Assembly: GCA_031288635.1 (NCBI GenBank)
Contig: JAITQZ010000023.1
Span: forward strand, 1-13,355
Reading direction: 5' to 3'
Source: Candidatus Peribacteria bacterium
GTDB lineage: Bacteria > Patescibacteria > JAEDAM01 > Absconditabacterales > Absconditicoccaceae
DNA length: 13,355 nt
Below, piece after piece: positions 1 through 8,167 of the stretch. The notes below the pieces were generated by a model. The model saw only the letters and a program-made list of their open reading frames with translations. It had not been told where the DNA came from and did not search any database. Numbering within the stretch: the first letter of the stretch is position 1; each line of letters begins with the position of its first letter. The position numbers and the translations under genes were made by a program.

Positions 1-116
1 TATATCTCCAAAGGAACAGCTAAAGAAAGTATATCTCCAAAGGAACAGCTAAAGAAAGTATATCTCCAAAGGAACAGCTAAAGAAAGTATATCTCCAAAG
101 GAACAGCTAAAGAAAG
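1..116. repeat. Four perfect 29-bp tandem repeats
   Basis: Four identical copies of a 29-bp unit beginning TATATCTCCAAAGGAACAGC lie at 1-29, 30-58, 59-87 and 88-116. The array may continue past the left edge of the window. Because 29 is not a multiple of three and each unit carries a TAA (plus strand) and a TAG (minus strand), every frame is closed within 87 bp, so the array is not coding. It lies just past the 3' end of the PLP/rhodanese gene. It has no spacers, so it is not a CRISPR array. The copies being perfect points to recent expansion (a VNTR) or a contig-end artefact. Confidence 0.95.
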
Positions 117-164
117 TACCCCACCAAAAGTAACACAAAAAAAGTCTGCAATATATAAAATATC

Positions 165-1583
165 TTACGTTGTACATCCAGAAGCTTTCCATCTCGGTAA
201 TCATAAATCCGACCAAGCTATAAATCCCCCTTCCACGCTAATAATATGCTCCGAAATATCCAAAAGACCTTGCACCATATCAGCAGATTTCATCCCATAG
301 CTACAGATAATAAAACATTTCGTAAAGGAAATACGCAAAAGTTGCTCCCTCAAAAGCTCTTCATTCTCTATCCGTTCAGAATCTGGTAGATGTGCGTGAA
401 GATATTCAGCTTTTGTCCTAATATCATAAATGAGATACCCTTGACGCAAATGAGGAAGAGCAACTCCTTCCGACCATTCAAACACTTCCTGATACAGTTG
501 CACACAACTAATAGAGATATCCTCCAGAGGAAATAAAAAAGTCTGATTTTTTTTCTGCTCTTGTTCCAATAGAAGTTCTGCGTGCTGAATAGCAGGGAAT
601 TGCTGAGTATCCAAATAGTGGAAGTATTCATCCAAATAAGGAAAAGGCGTATCTCCACAACAAAAAACTGCATTAAGATGCCCCTGTTCAGCCCTCAAAG
701 CATCCAATGTCCCCTTCGCCTTACATTGTTCTAAAAATTGCAAAATCCCCGCCAAAGCAAACCCTGAACTTGGTCAAACGACAATCCCTTGCCTAACAAG
801 GTCCAGACTCATTTGATAAGAAAGACGCGTTCAAACCGCTATAAGCGTATCTACATACTGCTCCCACGAAAACGCAATTTGACGAAGTAAATGCTGGGTT
901 CTCGGACCCGGAATAGGATTATTTGGTTTCCTTACGACTCCCACGGTCTGCAGATGACTATTCTGCTCTTTCAAAAACTTAGCAGTTCACACCATCGTCC
1001 CTGTAGTCCCTAATCCAGCACAAAAAAGCTGAATATCCCCTTGAAGTTGTTGATAAATCTGCGGACCCGTAATAGTGTAATGAACTTTTGGATTTTCGGG
1101 AGTATCATATTGTCCGGGATTCATCCACCCAGACTGCTGACCAGAAATTTTTGCCTGATAGATACTACTGGAAGGGTCATTAGGATTGGGACAAATGGCT
1201 TCTTTATGCACAATCATTTCTACTCCAAACAGCTGCAAAACTTTCCTTTTACCTGGAGTAATTTCGTGAGAAACCAGAGCCTTAGTAGTGGGTATACCCA
1301 ATATTCTCGCAATCACCGCTAAAGAAAGTGCCGTATTCCCAGAAGAACTTTCAATCAACGTATGCACAGCTGAAACATCTTTATGTATCAACATCTGAAA
1401 CGCTGGAAGGGATTTTACATTCAAGAGCGGCAGCAGTTGCAAAAGTTTCGCAAAAATATGCACTCCCTCTGAAAAAAAAGGATTAAGACAAAGCGGCAAT
1501 TCCACTAAAGGAGTAATGGTAGTATGAGGATTGAGATAGTCCAAAAGAGCTTTTTCTCCTCTAAAAACGTTGTGTGTAGTCAT
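165..1583 (-). CDS. Cysteine-synthase-like PLP enzyme fused to a rhodanese domain
   Basis: Code-25 ORF of 472 aa, ATG at 1583, TAA at 165-167, with UGA-Gly at 987, 831, 774 and 201. The N-terminal ~320 residues match the fold-type II PLP family of cysteine synthase/cystathionine beta-synthase. Seen are NVKS with the presumed PLP lysine K57, SSGNT at 80-84 (substrate/PLP loop), the phosphate-binding GTTGT near 192, and GPSSG at 270-274 with the serine expected near the pyridine nitrogen. The C-terminal ~100 residues resemble rhodanese: a YDIRTKAEY strand, then CSYGMKS with the presumed sulfur-carrying Cys427, ending GGFIAWSDLGLP where the Gly is UGA. Family knowledge suggests cysteine (or a related thiol amino acid) metabolism coupled to persulfide transfer; the substrate cannot be read. 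No Shine-Dalgarno is present; TATACT lies 6 nt before the ATG. The domain calls are firm, but the reaction is uncertain. Confidence 0.85.
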
Positions 1584-1589
1584 TGAGGT

Positions 1590-1595
1590 AGTATA
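1590..1595 (-). promoter_or_regulatory. -10 element of the PLP/rhodanese gene
   Basis: On the minus strand TATACT stands exactly 6 nt before the ATG at 1583. A start site 6-8 nt past a -10 box would put the mRNA start at or beside the ATG, giving a leaderless transcript. The flippase gene has the same TATACT-N6-ATG layout. No good -35 hexamer is visible at 16-18 bp. Confidence 0.45.
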
Positions 1596-1601
1596 CTATT
1601 T

Positions 1602-1626
1602 TACTTGTGTTGTTGTACTTGTGTTG
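1602..1626. repeat. 11-bp direct repeat upstream of the PLP/rhodanese promoter
   Basis: TACTTGTGTTG occurs at 1602-1612 and again at 1616-1626, a 14-bp period, just upstream of the -10 box. The spacing and position would suit an operator or activator site over the -35 region, but this is inference. Both copies lie in otherwise non-coding sequence. Confidence 0.4.
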
Positions 1627-1656
1627 GTATAAGGAAAGGAAGAAAAAATGCAAGCC

Positions 1657-1716
1657 ATAAAAAAATCTGATTTGTTTCCAAGTCATTCCAGCCAAAATCA
1701 CTCCATACCCTACAAA
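1657..1716 (-). pseudogene. Remnant of a flippase C-terminus
   Basis: Read on the minus strand this short stretch gives FVGYGVILAGMTWKQIRFF. The last transmembrane segment of the flippase gene (3421-5043) reads FVGYGVVLVVLNWKRVSFF, identical at 11 of 19 positions, and 17 of 18 bases match over the first six codons. The rest of a flippase is absent: the TPR gene's stop lies 7 nt upstream, and similarity fades after the paired Phe. It is therefore most simply a decayed 3' end of a second flippase copy. A 7-bp duplication (CTTATAT at 1723-1729 and 1730-1736) holds the TPR gene's stop; removing one copy would run the TPR frame into this remnant. Confidence is limited by the short length. Confidence 0.5.
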
Positions 1717-1723
1717 AGATGTC

Positions 1724-3361
1724 TTATATCTTATATCTTTTCCGCAATCTTTTAAAGAAATTAGGATATAGTTTTTTTAGTGTGAGCTGTTTATTATTAT
1801 AAGTAGCATCATTATTAGGATTAAGTCTTAAAGCTTCATCATAACAAATAATAGCTTCCTCATATGTTCCTAATTCCCGTAAAGCATTTCCTTTATTATA
1901 ATAATCAGAATCATCATTAGGATCAAGTCTTAAAGATTCTTCATAACAAATAATAGCTTCTTCATATTTCCCTAATTTATGTAAAACATTTCCTTTATTA
2001 TTATAAACAAAATCACTGCTTGGATTACATTCTAGAACTTTATCATAACAAATAATAGCTTCCTCATATTGTCCTAAGCGCTCTAAAGCATGTCCTTTAT
2101 TATAATATATCTGTGATAATAAAATAGTTTCCGCATCTCCTTCTTGAGCAAGCATAGGGGTATTAGAACTCCGTCAAAGACCTTCAATATATGTATATTG
2201 ACCTACCATTGCTCATCGCTTGAAAGGTAAAATTCTATCATCATAGCTTGCGGCATCAAAGAAATACAAATTATTTCCTATTTCTACTTTCAGTGCTGAA
2301 TGGTTAATAATATTGAGCCCTTTATGCTTAATTTGTAGTTCATCCAGAAAAGTGTGTCCGAGGAGAGAAAAACCTACACAATAAATCTCCTTTGTCTCTA
2401 AAATCTTACTAAGTTGGTAGCCATTATTTTTTTTATCATACTGGTAGGGATACTGTTTTAATGCCTTAAAAATTGCATTAGTAGCAGCTGTCTCCATTTC
2501 TGCTATCGATTGGTCATTTTTACGCTCCCTCACTCGGTGAAGTTTTTCTTTCCAATACTCAATATCCATTACCTCTCTTAATTTTTGGCTTTCTTCATCT
2601 ATGTTAACGTTTCTAATAGTATATACCTCACCTCACTTAGTATAAGTAATCTGTCAATTTCAGCGAATTTTCTCAAATCTATTTTCCTCACAATACGCTA
2701 TAATAACGTCCTGCTCAGCTTTAGTAATAGTTTCCAAGCCATAACGTACCATATCTATTCCCTTTCTCAAAAAGGTTTTGTCAAACGTCTGACTGAACGT
2801 AGTAGCAAGCTCCGTTTCTATCTGTTCTGTTTTATAGGTAGGATAATATATATATCCTTTTTCAACCTGTTTCTCTCTTTCATCACGTGGAAGATAAAAA
2901 TTAGAAACAAATGCCCTAAGTTCTCCAGGCTTAGGCTGATACTCTTCAATTCTTTTTTTTACAGCTTCACTAATGCGATAAGTAGAGACCATTTCAGAAA
3001 TAAAAGTCTCTGGAGGAAGCTCTGGATTGGATTTTAGCAGAGCAACCAGAGAAAGTTTTGTTTGTGCAATCAGAGGGTCTAAAGTAGTTCAAAACTTCTC
3101 AAGGTGAAACGTACTATGGAGCAATGAAATAATCTCTAACACCTCTCAATGACGTAAATCTTCTGGCAGATACAACTTATAAGTATCTCAAAACTTATCA
3201 TTTCCAGTCTTCTCAAGAATATTTCCTCAACGAGCAATATACGATTCCCTAGGGATTTGTTGCGGTGTGATGTGATCTAATGTCGCTAAAAGCTCTTTGA
3301 ATGCGACAAAGTGAGGCTCATCAGGAAAAAGAGGGGTATCAAGCAAAGAGGAATGTTTCAT
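1724..3361 (-). CDS. Transglutaminase-like and TPR repeat protein
   Basis: Code-25 ORF of 545 aa with TAA at 1724-1726 and nine in-frame UGA-Gly codons (2174, 2213, 2633, 2654, 2660, 3089, 3146, 3188, 3227). The start is the ATG at 3361 because a TAA lies directly before it in frame. Residues 1-264 match no family I recognise. Residues ~325-372 carry CVGFSLLG (C328), NHSALKVE (H354) and FFDAASYD (D369), the order and spacing of a transglutaminase/papain-like Cys-His-Asp triad; that is inference from motif shape. Residues ~410-530 are three to four TPRs of 34 residues with the YNKGxxLxxLGxYEEAIxCYDxxL pattern, suggesting a partner-binding platform. There is no signal peptide. It stands alone behind its own strong promoter, between the flippase and a flippase remnant. 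Confidence 0.8.
1839..2069. repeat. 102-bp-period DNA repeats inside the TPR region
   Basis: A 27-bp stretch starting TCATAACAAATAATAGCTTC recurs at 1839-1865, 1941-1967 and 2043-2069, differing at one base in the middle copy. The period is 102 bp, exactly one 34-residue TPR. Such nucleotide identity suggests recent tandem duplication of repeat units rather than old, diverged TPRs. Confidence 0.8.
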
Positions 3362-3386
3362 TTACTATCCAAAATAAAGATACTCC

Positions 3387-3415
3387 ATTATACTCAAATA
3401 CCTTAAATTTGTCAA
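3387..3415 (-). promoter_or_regulatory. Near-consensus sigma-70-type promoter of the TPR gene
   Basis: On the minus strand TTGACA (3410-3415) and TATAAT (3387-3392) are both perfect consensus hexamers separated by exactly 17 bp. A start near 3380 gives a ~20-nt leader before the ATG at 3361. The promoter occupies the 59-bp gap after the flippase stop, so the TPR gene is transcribed on its own even though it follows the flippase in the same direction. Confidence 0.8.
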
Positions 3416-3420
3416 CGTTT

Positions 3421-5043
3421 TTACTTCTTTTTCAGATTTCTAATCTCTGTGAGAAAGAAGCTCACCCTTTTCCAATTCAATACTACCAATACCACTCCAT
3501 ACCCCACAAAAAACACCAAAAGCCACAAAAACAATTCCCAACGTCCTCCCACAGGAGCAAACCCTTTCAACACTCACATTACCCCACACAATACCAAAAC
3601 CACCACAACATTCTTTATCAGAAACTTCCAATCCAGTGTGAAAGCATACATCCTATAAATCACCCACATCGCTCCAAATGCCATTACCGCCCACGAGAGA
3701 GAAAGGATGACCGCACTATACACCAAACCTTGTTTCAAAATAATCAAAAAAATCAGATTTAACAGCAAATTTACCCCCAACGCAACCCCCACAACTCCCA
3801 ATCTCTGCTTAATCTGCCCCAATCCCGCGAGAATATTCAGACTAATCACCGCCCGACAATTAAAAACCAAAGCAGGAGCTGCCCATTGAAGCATATATCC
3901 AGAAAAACGGAACTGCTCCCCAAATAAAAAGACCGAAATTTCGGGTCATCGAACCACAAAGAATCCCGCTATCATCAAAGCAAACGCCCCAAAATACGTA
4001 TACATAATACGTTGTAAAAGTCAGAATTTTTTGGTATCTTGCTTAGTAATCAACTCAGTCGTTATCGGGAATAACAACCCTAACAACGGCGTCACAACCA
4101 TCGTAAATACCAAAATCAATGCTTGAAAATTAGAAAACAATCCTGCCGACTCCGCCCCCAGCACATTCACCACCACCTGCTGATCCACATTCCCCAACAA
4201 CACCGAAACATTCGCCGCCAAAAAAACCCAAAGAGCATACTTGAAATGCTGCTTTAACACCCCCTTTCGCTTCCCCCTTTCATACTGTGCCCCATTAGAA
4301 CTGCGGGGAAGGGGGGGAGGAGGGATTTTTCAAGGATGAGCAGAATTTTCTAGTGAAAACAAAGAACTCTCTCCAGCTTCACGAATAAACACGTGTCTAT
4401 ACTTCCCAATCACTATCCCTACTCCTACCAAAATCGCCGTCAATGTCCCAATAATCCACACCCACGCATACGACACAATCGTCAAACTCGCCATCGCCCA
4501 AAACACCACCGTAAATACCAAATTGACCACCTGCTGCACAGACTGAACAATCCCTTGAGAAAACGTATCTTGGAAGGAAACAAACATCGTAGAACAAAGC
4601 GTAATAATATTCATCCCAAAGAAATAAAACGCCAAAATCTGCAAAATCTGTTTCGCTACCATATCGTGAAAATGGTGGATTGCTAACCATTCTGCCCCAA
4701 AATACAAAAGACAAAAAATCAGAATTCCCGTCACCATTTGCATCAGAAACGAAGCGACAATCACTAATCTGACTTTCGCCTTCTCATTTTTAATTCGAAA
4801 CTTAGGGATAAAATACTGCATCGCCTCCGTCAGCCCCAAATCATTATACGTAGCAATCAACCCCATCAAACCCAACACACTATAGAAAATCCCCACTTCT
4901 GCCACCGATACCGTATTGGACAAAAACATTCTCAATAAATACCCAATCGGAGCAACAATTAAAGCAAAAAAATAAGACCAGAATCCCTTGGTAATCAGCT
5001 TTTTAGCTAAGGTTTCATCTTGAAGGAGTTGTTTGTGTTGCAT
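3421..5043 (-). CDS. Polysaccharide flippase-like membrane protein (MATE/MVF superfamily)
   Basis: Code-25 ORF of 540 aa with TAA at 3421-3423 and UGA-Gly at 3574, 3946, 4021 and 4330. About a dozen or more hydrophobic segments form two halves joined by a hydrophilic loop at residues ~230-265 that includes a run of prolines. Features typical of Wzx/O-antigen-type flippases include an N-terminal membrane entry followed by VAEVGIFYSVLGLMGLIATY, and a second-half VLLGNVDQQVVVNVLGAESA segment leading to VVTPLLGLLFP. It likely moves lipid-linked sugar precursors across the inner membrane. An in-frame ATG at 5109 would add 22 residues. I prefer 5043 because a -10 box sits 6 nt before it and the added residues look soluble. 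Flippase and MurJ-type proteins share this fold, so the exact substrate is open. Confidence 0.8.
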
Positions 5044-5049
5044 TGCAGT

Positions 5050-5078
5050 AGTATATTCAAATCTCATTCTGAATGCAA
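5050..5078 (-). promoter_or_regulatory. Promoter of the flippase gene, probably leaderless
   Basis: TATACT (5050-5055) lies 6 nt before the ATG at 5043 on the minus strand, with a weak -35 TTGCAT (5073-5078) 17 bp upstream. The layout places the transcription start at about the ATG itself. No Shine-Dalgarno is present. The hexamer and its spacing to the ATG match those of the PLP/rhodanese gene. Confidence 0.5.
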
Positions 5079-5144
5079 ATGTTTTTTCTATAAGATGTAC
5101 AAACAACATGTATCAAAACTTGCATTTTTCTTAAATTTCCATAT

Positions 5145-5273
5145 ACTTACATTGTCCAAATTACCAATTTTGTTTTCCCTCATAGAAAAATGAGGATAAC
5201 TTGCGGTTCCTCAATGCAAGTTATTCCTCTATGGGAAACTTTATTGGTAGTTTGGACGCTACGAACCGTAAGT
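5145..5273. repeat. Long imperfect palindrome between divergent genes
   Basis: The left arm (5154-5204, starting GTCCAAATTACCAAT) pairs with the right arm (5216-5257, ending ATTGGTAGTTTGGAC) around an 11-nt loop. Mismatches are confined to short bulges. Within the left arm CCTCAT (5178-5183) and ATGAGG (5190-5195) form a side hairpin with no partner in the right arm. An outer ACTTAC (5145-5150) pairs with GTAAGT (5268-5273) across an unpaired insert. CGGTTC in the loop edge can also pair with GAACCG at 5263-5268, an alternative fold. It fills half of the 260-bp divergent spacer and has no coding look. It could be a miniature inverted-repeat element, a structured RNA or a large operator. Confidence 0.8.
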
Positions 5274-5303
5274 TGTCCTTTTATGTATTGAAGAAATCTA
5301 CCA

Positions 5304-5594
5304 ATGACCAAAAAAGACTATGTCCTCGCTTTATTGAAAAAACTAGAACCATATCGAAATGTCCTTACAGGCATTATCGCAATGATTGAACTCGGAAAAT
5401 GTAGTGATGAAGACATTGAGCAGCTTATTGTAATGATAGAGAGCCAAATCAAAAACATCAAAAATGAAAAGCTGAAAGAGAAATTTCGTCAAGCTCAAAG
5501 TCTTTTAGTACAGTTGAAAGAAAAAGAAATCATTGTACACCAACAAGACCAAAAAGACGCAGACGTTTTACTCGCTCAAATAGCAAATCTTTAG
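5304..5594 (+). CDS. Small helical hypothetical protein
   Basis: ORF of 96 aa, ending TAG. I do not recognise the family. The sequence is charged and heptad-like from about residue 35 on, so a helical bundle or coiled coil is likely; residues ~17-30 (YRNVLTGIIAMIEL) are more hydrophobic but short for a membrane span. There is no signal peptide. It ends 17 nt before the LRR gene in the same direction, so the two very likely share a transcript and perhaps a function. No Shine-Dalgarno precedes the ATG. Under code 25 an in-frame ATG at 5283 would extend it by MYGRNLP, with one UGA-Gly. Confidence 0.7.
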   Translation: MTKKDYVLALLKKLEPYRNVLTGIIAMIELGKCSDEDIEQLIVMIESQIKNIKNEKLKEKFRQAQSLLVQLKEKEIIVHQQDQKDADVLLAQIANL

Positions 5595-5611
5595 TTCCTC
5601 ACCCCATCACA

Positions 5612-8167
5612 ATGACAAAAATTTCTTCAAATGTAGAACAACAGCAGTCCAGAGAGGCTGTGAAAGACTTTTTAGCAAAAGAACTCAACAATCCTGAACT
5701 TGCTAAACAGACTACCGAACAAATTGAGAAAAATCCTGAAACTATGAAGCAGCTCCAAACAATAATGGAAAAAAACATCAAACCCATTATCGAGAAAGGT
5801 GGAACATTACCTGCAACTCCTGAAGGAGTGAAACAAGCAAAAATGTTGATTGCCTATCAAATACTAGAGCGAAAGAATATCAACGGATATTTTCCAAAAA
5901 AGTCTGATGAACTGATTAACAGAGCTTCTGAAGTATTAAAAAGGCTAGTGAATGCAAATAATCTCGATAAAAAAATCTGACAAACCATCACAATTGATAA
6001 TTGTACTGACACAAACCAAAGAAGCCAAATCATTAAATTTGAAGCTGAATTTACCAGTGGAAACACAAATATTGATACTTTCGTAAAAAGCAATCCTAAA
6101 CTAAAAAAATACTTGGATTACCAGACCACACACCAAAATCTTTCTCGTTTAAGAGAAATGACCGGCGGACGAATTGAAAGTGAATGACCACATAAACAAC
6201 TTAATAAAGAAATAGCAGCAAAACAAGAGACAATGAAGTCTCCTTGAGAAGTTTTTTCTAACGCTGATGAAGTAAATGCTTTCCTTCAATCATTGAATAA
6301 ATTATCCGTGGATGACCTAAATTCCGAATGAGCTTTCCCTCTGAAAGAAATGATGATAGACATCTTACAATCAAGCCAAGATAGAACATTTTCCTATAGA
6401 GATTTACAAAATGATAACGGAGTAGACTACGACCATAAAAATAATACAGTAAGTATCAAACAACCATTCATTAGAAGCGATAACATACAAATCCTCTCTA
6501 TCTGACCAGAAGGTATAAAAATGAAAAACAAAATTACTGGACAAGAAACTATTTTAGGGAAAAACACCGTTCAAAAAGCAAAAGAAATTAACGACCAGAG
6601 AAAAGCCGATTGGAAATATAGAGAGGGAAAAGAAAAAGAGATTGCAACCAAACTAGGATTTTACCCTGTACCAGAAGATATTTCATGAGAAGAAAGACAC
6701 GAAATGAAACAGAAAGTATGGACAACATTGATTAAAGAAACATTTACCACAGACCAGAAATTATTTGAGAGTTTTCATAGAGAAAGCCTAGAACATTCTC
6801 TGTTTAGAGAAGATACAAAAGGAGAGCAAGTTTCTTCTGATTTCTGAACCTTATTTAATGAAGTCTTAAAAGCAAAAGGACTTACAACAAACATAGATTT
6901 TTCCAAAGGAAGAAACTTTTTGAAAGCCGAAATGATGAATGGACAAAGAGTCTTCATTTTAGATACGCCTGACTATAAAATCACAATTCCATTCAATGGA
7001 CAGTTAAAAGTAGAACAACAACCTCAGATGAGCCACGAAGAAATGAATACTCCAATCAAAGGACAAGAAAAATCCCCCGCTTACCATAGAGCAGAACACG
7101 CCATTGAAAATCCTGATGGGAACAAAGTGCAATTATCAAACTTATGACTTAATTCTAAAGAAATTACCAGCCTACTTACTTCCCATTCAGAACAACTCTC
7201 TAAAATACCAGATTTAGAACTCAATCTGAGAGATAACGACATTACAACGTTTCCAACGATTTTATTCGGAATGAAAACACTGAAAACGTTGAACCTGGAC
7301 TATAACCGTATCAAAGAATTACCAAAAAATAATAGCCAGAAAAAAATAGAAATCAAAAAAGAAAACTGTCCAAATCTACAAGACATTTCATTCAACAGCA
7401 ATAATCTTTCCACTCTGCCTGATGAATTTTTACAACTTGACCAAATCAAACATCTTTCTATGAATAATAATAGATTTTCGGAGTTACCAAATGATATCGC
7501 CAAATTAGGCAATCTGGAAAGTCTGCAAATAAGAAGCAATCAACTTTCTAAACTACCTGAAAATATCACCAAACTAGAACATCTCAACAGCCTGCAAGCT
7601 ACACATTGTGAACTGACGGAACTGCCAACAAATTTCAATAAACTGACCAATCTTATAGGGTTGGGAGTAAGTGAAAATAAGTTGAAAACTGTACCAGACA
7701 TCAGTACATTGAAACAATTACAAGCATTGTACCTAGATGATAATGAACTTACTTCTCTTCCTCCGCTGTGAAGTTTACAAGAACTAAAATATCTCTCTTT
7801 TGAAGATAATAAAAATCTCACCGAAATTCCGAATGATATCAAAACTTTACCAAACCTAGAATCTGAAATCAGGCTTTCAAGCAACATCCTTTCAGGAGAA
7901 CAAATGAAAAATCGTTTCGTGGACGGCGAGATGTCCAAACAAGGCTATGACTTTCCTGACGGAGCAAATCAATTCTTCACCGACGGACAACAATTCAAAT
8001 ATACCTATGCACAAGCTGGCTCCGAAAGTGAAGCAATCAACAAAGCAAAATCTGACATCAAACTCACAGAAACTGACCAAACGTTCGTAATGAAAAAACA
8101 GCTCAAAAACGGAGAGTATTCTGTAGTAGTCTTTGCAAAAGCCAATGGAAAAGAATATTACCACTAA
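5612..8167 (+). CDS. Large leucine-rich-repeat protein
   Basis: Code-25 ORF of 851 aa, TAA at 8165-8167, with nine UGA-Gly codons, including 5978, 7145 and 7769. Residues 1-510 are a hydrophilic, mainly helical region with no family I recognise. Residues ~525-760 hold about nine LRRs of 22-24 residues with the LxxLxLxxNxLxxLPxxIxxL pattern. This is the class found in SHOC2/Roco-like and many bacterial effector proteins; LRRs bind protein partners. Residues ~765-851 form a capping region ending in a beta-like KNGEYSVVVFAKANGKEYY. No signal peptide or membrane segment is visible, so location is unknown. It follows the 96-aa gene by 17 nt, and its last bases overlap the stop of the convergent anti-sigma gene. 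No Shine-Dalgarno precedes the ATG. Confidence 0.8.

Noticed and set aside
1..116. CRISPR array
   Set aside because: The 29-bp units abut directly with no spacers, and no cas gene is near.
1318..1329. 12-base match GCTAAAGAAAGT between the tandem repeat unit and the PLP/rhodanese gene
   Set aside because: The match does not extend on either side and lies in conserved coding sequence; chance in AT-rich DNA is the simplest reading.
3301..3762. Plus-strand ORFs opposite the flippase and TPR genes
   Set aside because: They are rich in His, Pro, Asn and Gln, the pattern of antisense readings of membrane-protein codons, and overlap a clear gene on the other strand.
5145..5273. Integron attC site
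   Set aside because: The hairpin shape and unpaired bases recall attC, but I cannot find a paired GTTRRRY/RYYYAAC core, and no integrase or cassette array is present.
5201..5389. 62-codon plus-strand ORF across the palindrome
   Set aside because: It starts inside the palindrome and overlaps the better 96-aa gene out of frame; its composition is unlike a protein.
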